From: Sambucus nigra
Taxonomy: Eukaryota > Streptophyta > Magnoliopsida > Dipsacales > Adoxaceae
Reading direction: 5' to 3'
NCBI GenBank assembly: GCA_949130495.1
Contig: OX422211.1
Span: 534,226,017 to 534,290,016 of the forward strand
DNA length: 64,000 nt
Shown: piece by piece, positions 32,654 through 44,484 of the stretch
How positions within the stretch are numbered: the stretch's first letter is position 1
Layout: the number at the start of each line of letters is the position of its first letter
The notes under the pieces: generated by a model
Told to the model about the DNA's origin: nothing
The model's input: the letters and a program-made list of their open reading frames with translations, nothing else
Database searches by the model: none
Program-made: the position numbers and the translations under genes

Positions 32654-32655
<2 letters not shown>
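32253..32655. mobile_element. hAT-like MITE with GGCCT-rich subterminal repeats
   Basis: The left end CAAGGTTCTAAAAAA and the inverse of the right end (CATTGTTCTAAAAAA) match except at two positions. The left 100 bp contains many GGC/GCC-rich AAGGCGT, AAGCCTTA and GGCCTAGG motifs, and the right 130 bp AAGCCTCAAGCCTA motifs in inverted sense. Flanks are TA repeat on both sides, so the 8-bp duplication (ATATATAT) is not diagnostic. Terminal form resembles the element at 28502-29424. Confidence 0.65.

Positions 32656-32723
<68 letters not shown>
32656..32723. repeat. (TA)n microsatellite
   Basis: Uninterrupted TA dinucleotides of about 68 bp between two MITEs. Confidence 0.95.
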
Positions 32724-32725
<2 letters not shown>

Positions 32726-32897
32726 TTGTACGGACCAGTTCGCATTTTAATAGTGCGGACCGGACATGTGTCACCTAGCGGTGAGCCCAGAAGAGAGAGA
32801 GAGTGTGCCTATAATTTACACAATAATTTCTAGATGCACCGTTAGGTGACACATGTCCGGTCCGCATTCTTAAAATGCGGATTAATCAGCACAAGAG

Positions 32898-32899
<2 letters not shown>
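32724..32899. mobile_element. MITE copy 2, about 176 bp
   Basis: Same family as 32042-32230: the arms share CGCATTTTAA, GTGCGGACC and ACATGTGTCACCTA(G/A)CGGT blocks in inverted array. The extreme ends are more diverged than in copy 1. It is flanked by TA repeat on the left and TTA repeat on the right. Confidence 0.75.

Positions 32900-32990
<91 letters not shown>
32899..32990. repeat. (TTA)n followed by (TA)n microsatellite
   Basis: About 48 bp of ATT trinucleotide repeat, then about 44 bp of TA repeat. Confidence 0.95.
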
Positions 32991-32995
<5 letters not shown>

Positions 32996-33083
32996 AAAAG
33001 TCTCATTTAAAGACCCTTAAGGTGCAGTTTCAGATATATACCATTTTTTTTAAATAGTAAAAAAATAAAATTTTTGATGAAAC

Positions 33084-34907
33084 TTGAGGGATATGATCAA
33101 CAAACAAAACCATGTTTTAGATGGAAAACAACCTTTGATACAAGATAAAAAGGGGGTTCAAACCCAAAGTGCTGTTAAAGTTGATGGCTACAAGGCTGCT
33201 TTTTTGGGTCAATCTCAAGTTCTACCTCAAAAACAACCTAAGATTTTCAACTTCTCCATTGATGATCTTCCAAAACCTTTTGCTTATGCTGACACTCCTG
33301 AGATCAAGCTCAAGGAAGAGCTATATGAAGGAGTTATCAAGGACTACAAGTTCAACCTGTTGAGTAGAGTTCTTCTTCCAAAAGGCTCTCAACCCATGAA
33401 GGTTGAAAGCATTAAACATCAGCTCTCATCCAAATGGAAGACTCAGATGCCATGGAACCTCACTCCCATTGGCAAAGGATACTTCAATATCATTTTTGGC
33501 AGTCTTGAAAATTTTCAAAAGTCTTGAAGAATGAGTTCGCAACAGCTTAAGGTAGGTCATTTTAAGGTCTTTCAATGGGTTCCTGAATTTTCTCCTGATA
33601 ATCATGTTTCAACAATTGCTCATGTATGGGTTAAGTTTGCGGGCCTATGCCAAGACTATTGGGATCCAAGACTCTTGTTTTAAATTGCAAGAGGTATTAG
33701 ATTGCCTTTAAGAATCGATCAAGTTACTCTTTTTAGGTCGGTTGGAACCTATGTTGGGGTTCTTGTTAAAATGGATATATCAGTAACTCCACCCTTCAGA
33801 CTCTACATGGAAAGGTCTTCTCACAACTTCTATGTCAATGTCACACATGATAACCTCCCATCTCAATGTTCCTTTTGTGGTCGATTGGGTTACACTATGC
33901 AAGAATGAAAATCCTTACAAAAATCAAAATCCATTGTAGCCATAGAGATAAACAAATACCAGTTGTTGGGAAAAAAACGGCATGAAAATTCAAGCAAACC
34001 TCCGGCCAGGTCAACAATACATCCAGGTAAACAATAAGGTAGTTTCAAAAAATATGGGATTTACCTTAAAATCCGGGATTGCACAGGTGGAAGAGACTGG
34101 CAATATCTCCGGAATGGACTCAAAAAAAATGTTGGGGAAGTTTTTGTTTTATCCGGGTTTGTTGGAGCAGATAAGGAAAATGATAAAGAAGGAGTGGAGT
34201 CAAAGTCTCCTTCTCTTTTGGAATCATTAAAAATCCAAAAAGATGACACTATATCAGGGTCGTTGGTTTTTAATAAAGAGGTGTCTCATTCAGCTTTTAA
34301 AAAATCAATAGTCCCCATGGAGACCGAGATTCCTTTAAGTAAGGAGTTTTAGGTTACACACATTGAAGTTGTAGATGCTCTCAATAGTCATGGGATCCAT
34401 TCATCCTTAGCTGCTGATATGGAGCATACGATTGCTTCAGGATATTTGTATGAGAATTCAAGGATTTGTAATCATGCTGGACTGACGGGTAATATGGTAC
34501 TACCGCCAAACCGTCTGCGATTTTTAAAGAAAAAGGATTTTAACTCAATTAATCGAACTCCGGTTCAAATAACCGCTGGTACAAATAGAAATTCTAGCAG
34601 AAATAATTCCAAAAGTGAAGATTCATTTGGTGATATGCCCCATTTAGAGGAAATTCCAAATATGTCAAATCTCGCAAATGATTCTTTTCGAGAAAAGGAA
34701 GATCACATAATTAAGGAAATTCCTAAATTTGATCTTGGAATGTCAACTAATTCTGCAAAGACTCGGACGTTTGTTGAAGACTCGGTTGGAAAAAAATGTA
34801 GATATCAAATGTCCAAAACTCCAATTGGAAATTACTTTGAGGTTTTAGGGAATATGGAAGAATCCAATAACTTAGAAGAGGAAAATGGATTAAATCTTAT
34901 TCCTTTT
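33084..34907 (+). pseudogene. DUF4283/zinc-knuckle protein, copy A, 5' part
   Basis: One frame runs from 33084 (a GTG/ATG-rich start zone; the true ATG is not fixed) to the LARD insertion, with four stops: TGA 33525, TAA near 33681, TGA 33906, TAG near 34350. It encodes a DUF4283 domain (LLSRVLLPKGSQPMKVESI, KWKTQMPWNLTPIGKGYF, then GLCQDYWDPRLLF and RLPLRIDQVTL) and a degraded CCHC knuckle (CSFCGRLGYTMQE, with the His replaced by Tyr and the last Cys lost to the stop). DUF4283 plus knuckle is the layout of plant L1 ORF1, which binds RNA. A Ser/Asn-rich tail with DMPHLEEIPN and KFDLGMS follows and is shared with copy B. The frame resumes at 44490 in the same phase. Confidence 0.72.
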
Positions 34908-36027
34908 TGTGACACCCCGCCTAATTAAACATCGGGTGATCAGGCCTTTATTAAATTAAAACAGGTTTCTCAAATGGTTCATTCTTAGCATCACTGTCGA
35001 AAACTTTTTAATTACTAATCACCTAAGTGAAAATTAGACAGGTGCCAAAATTTTATCTTTCTTAAATAGAAAAATCAACCATACGGAAAAACAGTAAAAC
35101 AATTACCATGTACTAAAACTCAAACCAACAAAGTATAAGTATAACAGAACAAAAATATCACCGAATAAACCATCGGCTAAAAATCCCAAACAACAATAGA
35201 ACAACAGCTAGTCTGAATCTGACACCTCAGACTGATACTGGATTACAAGCCCATACATAGAATAGTGTGAGATCCTGTACTAGATCTGAATGAGAGATAT
35301 CGTCTAGTCAAAATCCTGTAAGCATCCACTGTGCTACAGCTACGAGTCCCTGGAATAGAATCATCATCCCTGGCATCCCTGTGGCTGGACACCTAAAAGG
35401 TTTTGAAAATATTTTATAGCAAGAGTTAGTATTCAAAACATTTCTAAAATATTTAGCAAGCGTTTATCATAATATAAAATGCGGTTATTGATTACACATG
35501 TTAGGTTCTCGTACACTCTCTTGAGTTTTCTCACTCCTCATCTATTGTGCACACCTAACGTTCTACGCTTAGCCTACCTAGCTATGTCTCCCAAGCTAAC
35601 TAGAACTAAGTAATCATCTAAACTTATCTATACTTAAGTTCTCGTATCGCCCACACAGTACATCCATTACATTAACATCTCACGAAGGTTAATTAATACT
35701 CAAGTAACATTTCACCTATATTATGTTTTAAAACTTCTCATTTAGTTTCACTACTAAATTTATACAATTATCACAATTTATATCTTCCCACTTTTGTAAT
35801 TAAGTTTCACTACTTAAATTACTAAATAGATATTCTCTATCTAACGTTACGTTTCGTAATTAAGTTTCACTACTTAACTTACCAGTTTGATATGTATCTT
35901 TAAATACATAATATATGCTAATCTACTAATACACAGAAGTATAATATAATCAAGTACATATTTCACACACAATATATACTAAATATCAGTCATTACTATT
36001 TTGCCCTTTTTACACACGTAAAGGACT

Positions 36028-36293
36028 CTTGGTTCGGAATCATTCATCGACCCCAAGTAAGAATTGGTTCGGAATGATACATCGACCCCAATTATTTATA
36101 TACACAAATTCTGGCTCTGACTATTTCATCAGACCACCAGTTCAAAGGTTTGGTTCGGCATTTTACATCGACCCCAAACATATAATAACCCTATGTTAGT
36201 TCGGAATATCACATCGACCCTAACATAGTTAATTTAGGTATAAATCTCTCGACCTAAAAGATCATATAATTCAGTAGGTACACGCCCGACCTA
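36028..36293. repeat. Run of hairpins with differing arms and a conserved loop, left LTR
   Basis: Consecutive stem-loops lie at 36028-36057 (arms CTTGG/CCAAG), 36062-36093 (AATTGG/CCAATT), 36111-36140 (CTGG/CCAG), 36148-36179 (GTTTGG/CCAAAC), 36191-36228 (CTATGTTAG/CTAACATAG), 36233-36258 (TTTAGG/CCTAAA) and, weaker, 36275-36293 (TAGG/CCTA). The loops of four share TTCGG(A/C)AT, six or so variable bases, then CATCGACC; the third hairpin instead has TCTGA..TCAGA, still pairing internally. The matching series in the right LTR is at 42651-42916. Confidence 0.75.
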
Positions 36294-36703
36294 TTAATTA
36301 TATTCGTATGTAATATTTTAATCTCTTATATCTACCGTACAATATTCGCTTTACGATTTATCTCATTAATTGCATTTATTTGAGTATTCACACAACTCTA
36401 AGGGTCCTAGTTACCCCTCACATATAATTTCAGTAGTTATTACTTACCCTACTGGTCTATTACTTAAATTGAATCTACCTCGCCTCGTAACTCAATTCTG
36501 AATTCCCCGATACTCTACTAAATCGTATTATTCTCGTCGGTCCCTAATCCAAGCCCTACACCCAATGGCCTTATCGGACCTCAACAATATACCTACTGGT
36601 CTTATTCTCAGTCCCACATAAGTATAATATAAATCCTAGGATACCCATTCATTCCCGGAAATCAAATAAACCTTAAACACGGAAAATTCAGGAAAAACAC
36701 CTT

Positions 36704-36782
36704 TCGTCGATCGATCGACTACTGGGTTCGATCGATCGACCTAGTCGATCGATCGACATTCGAGATCGATCGATCGATCGAA
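36704..36782. repeat. CGATCG palindrome block in the left LTR
   Basis: Four clusters of (TCGA)n, each of the form TCGATCGATCGA, are spaced about 20 bp apart. Each cluster is its own reverse complement. CpG density here is far above the surroundings. The right LTR has the same block at about 43327-43405, with one CG decayed to CA. Confidence 0.8.
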
Positions 36783-37861
36783 CAGGGAAAGGCGCAGTTC
36801 GTCTTCTTCGTTAGCCTCTTCCTCCATTAACAACTCTCCAAACTTCATTATAGTCCACCAAACTTCGACCCAATGATCCTAACATGTTTCCACATATACT
36901 AGGACAGTTTCTAACATGTCAAATACATCAAAACCCCAATTCCTTTAAAGAAATAGTGAATTAAACCCAGAATTTCTTAGAACCCTGGTTATGGTGTTCT
37001 TCCCATATGTGCATTCAAAACCCAGATTTTATTCCGAAATAATCATCAAGTCTACTCTGAATATTAATCCTCTACATGTGTTAAATCATTCTACATGCGA
37101 TTCCTATCCCAACATGTATAAATACCATTATCCTCCTATCAAGATATTGATTTAACAAAATTACTCAAAACCCTACACATGGGTATTATAACTTTATAAT
37201 TTTTGCAACAAACAACTTGCTTTGACAGAGGAAATCTGATTTTGTGGAGTTCATGATGGATTAATGCTTCTGTTCTTCGATCCTTCCTCCTTTGGCACCT
37301 AGGGTGCAAGATCCGAACCCAACCTTCTCAAAAGCATCTTCTAAGCCTTGATAATGGTTTTCTCCTTCTCTCTAATGGTATTGGTGTTTACATGGGTTTT
37401 CTAACCCTAACCCCTCTTTCATACGGCTGATAAAAGTCTCTCAAATTCGTAGGTCTCCATACCCTCTCATGTTAAAAGACTAAAATGCCCCCGAACGGTC
37501 TCGATTTAGTTTAAAATTATCCCGAGACTCAACTAGTACCCCTAGGTATACTATTTTGACTAATTTGACCATTCCGAACTCATCTGTGACCTCTAAATTA
37601 TCATTTGAGTCACTTAAAAAATATTACTCGTTCTCACCCCAACACGGTCTACACGCGTTAAGTAACTATTTACCACTCGCACTAAGTAAATATAATGAGG
37701 CAATATAAATCGGTATCTATCTCTCGATTAATATTCCATAATTACAATTTTTAATAAATCTCATTAAATTACTCCTCTTACGTAATTTAAATTAAGCCGT
37801 ATTTTCTCATTTAATTCCTCAATTTAATTAAATAGAATATTCAGAAATACGGGGTATTACA

Positions 37862-37874
37862 TACCTCCCCCCTT
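37862..37874 (-). other. Polypurine tract of the LARD-like element
   Basis: The minus strand reads AAGGGGGGAGGTA directly before the 3' LTR terminus TGTAATACCCC. Confidence 0.8.
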
Positions 37875-40800
37875 ACAAAGGAATTTCGTCCTCGAAATTG
37901 GGATAAGGTTGGTATTAAGACTAAGGACCTTAAACATCACTGCATTCTCTATTACCCCATAATTAAATCATATCATCCTAACGGCCGCCCCAAGTACATG
38001 CCTTGCTTCATTATAAACCCTTATCGCACGTTACCCATGCCGCATATATCATAATTAAGTCTCACTACTTAGTTTCTCCATAGATTTTTCTCTAACGTTA
38101 ACTCTTGAAATTAAGTTTCTCCTTACTTAATTTACCCTTTTGATGTATATCTCTATATATAACATCTATTTGTCTACTATCACTCATAAGTAGAATATTA
38201 TAAGGTATATATTTCTTACACATAACATATACTATCAACACTTATTTTATAATCACACCCCTTTTATAACACTTTTGGGGTTATTGGCTCGGAATCCCAC
38301 CTCGATCACCAATAGTGATTGGTTATATTATCTCGGAATCACACTTCGAGCATAATATAAGTATATATATCTCATCGCACATGAGTAGACAATTTTTGAG
38401 CCATATATTTCACACTTAATATATTCTAAAATGTTATACCCCAATAGAATGTCCTCATATCTCGCGTTAAGAACTAAGAGTTTGGAATTTCTCCTCGAAC
38501 CACACCTCAAAGTACATGTATTGTTCGTAATAGGTACCCACGAACCTAGTCCTTATGTACATTCCATATAGGAACTCACACTACCTATAAGTATGCTCAT
38601 ATAGGTATACATTCAACCTATGGATTGATCCGTGGGCTTCTCCAAAATTCCACTATCGTAAGGGCGTATTATCATCCTTTCTCACTAACATTGAGTCGTA
38701 GGAAACACAAGATACTCAAAATAAAACTTTATCTCTATTCCTCCTTGACCATCTCTCACAGGGTGGAATTTTAGGATTTCATCCTGATTCACAACCATGT
38801 AGAGCATCATCGTGCACTTGTGCACTCTCCTTTTTCAACTACATACTAATTCATCCCGGTCACCCTATTCTGTTACTTCAACGAAATATTTGCTTAATTA
38901 TGATGTTCACAGCCCATCAATAATTTATAAGTCTGTCTCCTCCTTCCATCATTGGAAACATAGGTTCACTACCACATTTCGGTTGCTCATTTCGAGTCCA
39001 TCTTTCTCTATCAACTAGTGGTGCGTCTGGAGATAATCTCACTATGTCTCTTCCTCAACCCCGCTTTCCACTTACGTCATCTTTCCTCAAGTGGTAATCT
39101 ATTCCCCTTTCTCTTCGGATATATTATACTTTACAATCCGTGTACTCTTCATAATTGGCCCACTTTTGGGGTTGGTTACTTTATAAGAATCAACATTTTA
39201 GTAACGCGTAAGCCACTCTCAACACTCAGTCAAGTAGCACCTTGCGTTACTTCTTCACAACAGTTAGGTCTCCCATATCAAGAGATAACCTTTGAACGGC
39301 TTCCCACTGATTCTTATCCCACAGGGTGTGCTGGCTCTCTCAGCACATAAGCTTGGATCATCATCTATCTCTCACGATGTTCAATCCATTTTGTCAATAC
39401 GACTTGCCTCATAACTTCCCCACCAGCGTACTTATAAAAATAATTTTTCCGCATCCCTTTATCTCGGATGTCTAAGAAAGCCAATTGACTAGGGCGCCCA
39501 TACACCTTTTCTCCGTGCACATTTTCAAAAACATTGCAAACGTCGCACCCGTAACATGCTTTTCCTCAACTCTAGTCTAGTCTAGTCTACACGACGTGAC
39601 TACAATCTTGCGGGTATTCTCAATCCCCTATAGTCCAAAAATTAAATTCTTACCCACAAAGTCCCACTTATCCCTTCGTGGTGAAATAAGCCTTTCAGTG
39701 TTTCTCCACAACACTACCGGTTCCACTGATGCCCTAGTATCTAACAATGTCTCTTCTCCTGACGTGCATAAAAATTCAGTTGTATCCCCTTTCGCAACCG
39801 AACTTAAAAAAGGGACTTCTCCCCATGCATTCTTACTGAGCATTATTGGAATAACACATAGTCGAGATACTCTTATTCCATTCCTTGACAATAGGTGTGA
39901 CCATACTCCAATATCTCTAAAGGAGTCAAGTGGCACTGCGCTTATACTATCACTAAGTCCTTAGCACTAATTACAACAACGAGCTCGATCTCTCCGCTCA
40001 GCGGTCATACGACATAACTTCACTCACATCATTTAGGTTCCTACACACCGGAATCAATTACTATGAGACATCCATAATCTCTGAAGTCTCCCACATATTG
40101 ATGAATAATGACAGCTCGATCCTCTTTCAGGCGAGGCATCGTCATAAACCCCATTCACTCGAGGCTAAAACTCATATACTTCCTTGCCCATCGCTCTGGT
40201 GGTTCAGATGGTTTTTGGACATAACACGCTTGTCCTTTCCGGAATGCAAAACTTATCGGAGTTATTATTTCCTGAAATAACTTCAAGCTAAAAATAAAAC
40301 GTGTGGCCCTACAACCCACACAAGACATCTTTAAAAAAAATCCCCTTACTCCAGGCCACACTGACCGGTTTGGGTATCCCTCCTCTCAAACTTGGAAGCC
40401 TCGATCCTGAACACTATCATCCTGGTTCCCTTAGTTCTGCTGACCAAGAGGAACGCACTATGGGACTTAACAGTCCCGACTTAGGATCAAATCATTAAAT
40501 CCCTTAGTGGGTTTCCACTTATGGCTTGCACCAGCCCCATTACATTCAGTCTTACTCTTTGACTACATCCTTAAACTCTTTTAGCTCCGCCCACCTAGGA
40601 GCATTTACCTCAACTTTGTAAGAAGTACCATACTGTCTTCATACACATAAGTCGTCCAAGAAGAGTTTTACCAAAATTGCGAACGACAACTCGAGAGTCC
40701 ATTATCTCAAGGGCTATTTTTCCCTTCTACCTATCTCGTCGATTACAAGTTCACTTCAACAAATAAATTTCTTTCTCACAGTTGACCTCTACCAGTCTTT

Positions 40801-41516
40801 CACGTGATGGGTTCAGAAATTTCTATTTACTTCGCTTCTGAACCATCATTGGAGAAATTTGCGGTTAAACTATACGTAAGGTCCCTCTATTTGTATACGG
40901 ACCCTCGATCCGGATGTGGTGACTGGTATCCCCACCACGTTGCCTCAAAAAATTTACTCAAATTTTCACTTCTGAGTATTTCTACTCTATCCTTAATGCC
41001 AAAACCTCTGTACATTCTACTTCCATTGGTTAACATGTACAGTCGCCATTTTATCACATTTTTACGGCTCGTTCTCATCAAAAAATTTCTTCAGACATCC
41101 TCCCACTATCACTGCATTGGGCGGGTCTAGATTAGCATCCCCCTTTGCCGTCGCGACACTTGGAAAATGCCTGCTATGCCTCAACAACCCTTGCAGTATC
41201 TACTTCCATTACACACTAGGAGTGACCTCAACAACGGTCATCTCTCCTATGATTACCATCTTTGAACACTCCAGGCTTCATGCCTCCCTCCTCCCTTCTA
41301 CAGTCCTTCCAATGCCAATGCTGATTCTACCGCCATGTACGACGTACCATGCCCAATCGAACTCGTATATATAACACTACATCTACTAAATAGAAGGAGA
41401 ACGTAAACTACGTACGTAGAGGAGTACAATAATCCTAAGATAGGGCTCTACATCAATCAAACGATACGCTAAAAACGTCGTAAGCCGTACAGATCCTATG
41501 GACCCTAGAACCTGAT
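37875..41516. other. Non-coding interior of the LARD-like element
   Basis: More C-rich than its surroundings on the plus strand, with short open frames on both strands (longest about 120 codons) but no gag, protease, RT, RNase H or integrase motif. More hairpins of the LTR type occur at 38282-38314 (TATTGG/CCAATA) and 38324-38359 (TATATTAT/ATAATATA) around the same TCGGAAT...TCGA loop, and simpler inverted repeats follow to about 38640. A TCTAG pentamer repeat lies near 39570. A conserved TTTCGTCCTCGAAATT phrase is next to the PPT. Confidence 0.6.
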
Positions 41517-41528
41517 GCTCTGATACCA
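41517..41528 (-). other. Primer binding site of the LARD-like element (tRNA-iMet)
   Basis: Two bases inside the 5' LTR, the minus strand reads TGGTATCAGAGC followed by ATCAGG. The first twelve bases are the standard initiator tRNA-Met complement used by many plant LTR elements. Confidence 0.85.
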
Positions 41529-41530
41529 TC

Positions 41531-44484
41531 TGTGACACCCCGCCTAATTAAACATCGGGTGATCAGGCCTTTATTAAATTAAAATAGGTTTCTCAAATGG
41601 TTCATTCTTAGCATCACTGTCGAAAACTTTTTAATTACTAATCACCTAAGTGAAAATTAGACCGGTGCCAAAATTTTATCTTTCTTAAACAGAAAAATCA
41701 ACCATACGAAAAAACAGTAAAACAATTACCATGTACTAAAACTCAAACCAACAAAGTATAAGTACAACAGAACAAAAGTATCAACGAATAAACCATCGGC
41801 TAAAAATCCCAAATAATAATAGAACAACTGCTAGTCTGAATCTGACACCTCAGACTGATACTGGATTACAAGCCCATACATAGAATAGTGTGAGATCCTA
41901 TACTAGATCTGAATGAGAGATATCGTCTAGTCAAAATCATGTAAGCATCCACTGTGCTATAGCTACGAGTCCCTGGAATAGAATCATCATCCCTGGCATC
42001 CCTGTGGCTGGACACCTAAAAGGTTTTGAAAATATTTTATAGCAAGAATTAGTACTCAAAACATTTTGAAAATATTTAGCAAGCATTTATCACAATATAA
42101 AATGCGGTTATTGATTACACATGTTAGGTTCTCGTAAACTTTCTTGAGTTTTCTCACTCCTCATCTATTGTGCACACCTAACGTTCTACGCTTAGCCTAC
42201 CTAGCCATGTCTCCCAAGCTAACTAGAACTAAGTAATCATCTAAACTTATCTATACTTAAGTTCTCGTATCGCCCACACAGTACATCCATTACATTAACA
42301 TCTTACGAAGGTTAATTAATACTCAAGTAACATTTCACCTATATTATGTTTTAAAACTTCTCATTTAGTTTCACTACTAAATTTATACAATTATCACAAT
42401 TTCTATCTTCCCGCTTTTGTAATTAAGTATCACTTCTTAAATTACTAAATAAATATTCTCTATCTAACGTTACGTTTCGTAATTAAGTTTCACTACTTAA
42501 CTTACCAGTTTGATATGTATCTTTAAATACATAATATATGTCAATCTACTAATACACAGAAGTAGAATATCATCAAGTACATATTTCACACACAATATAT
42601 ACTAAATATCAGTCATTACTATTTTGCCCTTTTTACACACGTAAAGGACTCTTGGTTCGGAATGATTCATCGACCCCAAGTAAGAATTGGTTCAGAATGA
42701 TACATCGACCCCAATTATTTATATACACAAATTTTGGTTCTGACTCTTTCATCACGCCACCAGTTCAAAGGTTTGGTTCGGCATTTTACATCGACCCCAA
42801 ACATATAATAACCCTATGTTAGTTCGGAATATCGCATCGACCCTAACATATTTAATTTAGGTATAAATCTCTCGACCTAAAAGATCATATAATTCAGTAG
42901 GTACACTCCCGACCTATTAATTATATTCGTATGCAATATTTTAATCTCTTATATCTACCGTACAATATTCGCTTTACGATTTATCTCATTAATCGCATTT
43001 ATTTGAGTATTCACACAACTCTAAGGGTCCTAGTTACCCCTCACATATAATTTCAGTAGTTATTACTTACCCTACTGGTCTATTACTTAAATTGAATCTA
43101 CCTCGCCTCGTAACTCAATTTCGAATTCCCCGATACTCTACTAAATCGTATTATTCTCGTCGGTCCCTAATCCAAGCCCTACACCCAATGGCCTTATCGG
43201 ACCTCAACAATATACCTACTGGTCTTATTCTCAGTCCCACATAAGTATAATATAAATCCTAGGATACCCATTCATTCCCGGAAATCAAATAAACCTTAAA
43301 CACGGAAAATTCAGGAAAAACACCTTTCGTCGATCGATCGACTACTGGGTTCGATCAATCGACCTAGTCGATCGATCGACATTCGAGATCGATCGATCGA
43401 TCGAACAGGGACAGGTGCATTTCGTCTTCTTCGTTAACCTCTTCCTCCATTAACAACTCTCCAAACTTCATTATAGTCCACCAAGCTTCGACCCAATGAT
43501 CCTAGCATGTTTCCACATATACTAGGACAGTTTCTAACATGTCAAATACATCAAAACCCCAATTCCTTTAAAGAAATAGTGAATTAAACCCAGAATTTCT
43601 TAGAACCCTAGTTATGGTGTTCTTCCCATATGTGCATTCAAAACCCAGATTTTATTCCGAAATAATCATCAAGTCTACTCTGAATATTAATCCTCTACAT
43701 GTGTTAAATCATTCTACATGCGATTCCTATCCCAACATGTATAAATACCATTATCTTCCTATCAAGATATTGATTTAACAAAATTACTCAAAACCCTACA
43801 CATGGGTATTATAACTTTATAATTTTTGCAACAAACAACTTGCCTTGACAGAGGAAATCTGATTTCGTGGAGTTGATGATGGATTGATGCTTCTCTTCTT
43901 CGATCCTTCCTCCTTTGGCACCTAGGGTGCAAGATCCGAACCCAACCTTCTCAAAAGCATCTTCTAAGCCTTGAGAATGGTTTTCTCCTTCTCTCTAATG
44001 GTATTGGTGTTTACATGGGTTTTCTAACCCTAACCCCTCTTTCATACGGCTGATAAAAGTCTCTCAAATTCGTAGGTATCCATACCCTCTCATATTAAAA
44101 GACCAAAATGCCCCCGAACGGTCTCGGTTTCGTTTAAAATTACCCCGAGACTCAACTAGTACCCCCAGGTATGATATTTTGACTAATTTGATCCTTTCGG
44201 GCTCATCTGTGACCTCTAAATTATTATTTCAGTCACTTAAAAAATATTACTCGTTCTCATCCCAACACAGTCTACACGCGTTAAGTAACTATTTACCACT
44301 CGCACTAAGTAAATATAATGAGGCAATATAAACCGGTATCTATCTCTCGATTAATATTCCATAATTATAATTTTTAATAAATCTCATTAAATTACTACTC
44401 TTACGTAACTTAAATTAAGCCGTATTTTCTCATTTAATTACCCAATTTAATTAAATAGAATATTCAGAAATACGGGGTATTACA
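41531..44484 (-). repeat. 5' LTR of the LARD-like element (right copy)
   Basis: Same length as the left LTR. The hairpin series is at 42651-42916 and the CGATCG block at about 43327-43405. Differences from the left LTR are mainly transitions. Confidence 0.9.
42651..42916. repeat. Run of hairpins with differing arms, right LTR
   Basis: Counterpart of 36028-36293 at the constant LTR offset. Most arms are unchanged; the CTATGTTAG hairpin has lost its last pair and the CTGG hairpin has lost part of its inner stem, as expected for random change after insertion. Confidence 0.72.

Larger units (their letters stand above)
34908..37861 (-). repeat. 3' LTR of the LARD-like element (left copy)
   Basis: 2954 bp, matched end to end by 41531-44484 at a constant offset of 6623 bp. 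It contains the hairpin series at 36028-36293 and the CGATCG block at 36704-36782. Confidence 0.9.
34908..44484 (-). mobile_element. LARD-like non-autonomous LTR retrotransposon, 9577 bp
   Basis: Two direct repeats of exactly 2954 bp (34908-37861 and 41531-44484) start TGTGACACCCCG and end CGGGGTATTACA, giving TG..CA ends with 12-bp imperfect terminal inversion. The duplication is CTTTT (34903-34907) versus CTTGT (44485-44489), one mismatch. A PBS complementary to initiator tRNA-Met and a purine tract place transcription on the minus strand. The 3.67-kb interior has no gag or pol motif. Long LTRs with a non-coding interior define large retrotransposon derivatives (LARDs), which depend on enzymes made elsewhere. 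The two LTRs differ by roughly two per cent over the segments I aligned by eye, so the insertion is fairly recent. Confidence 0.85.

Noticed and set aside
32001..33057. Frames rich in Ile/Tyr (IYIYIY, IIIII)
   Set aside because: They are translations of TA and TTA microsatellites and MITEs.
38812..39964. Open frames of about 70-120 codons in the LARD interior, one containing LLDTRASV, reminiscent of an aspartic protease site
   Set aside because: There are no neighbouring gag or RT motifs, the residues around it do not fit a protease, and frames of this length are expected in GC-richer non-coding DNA.
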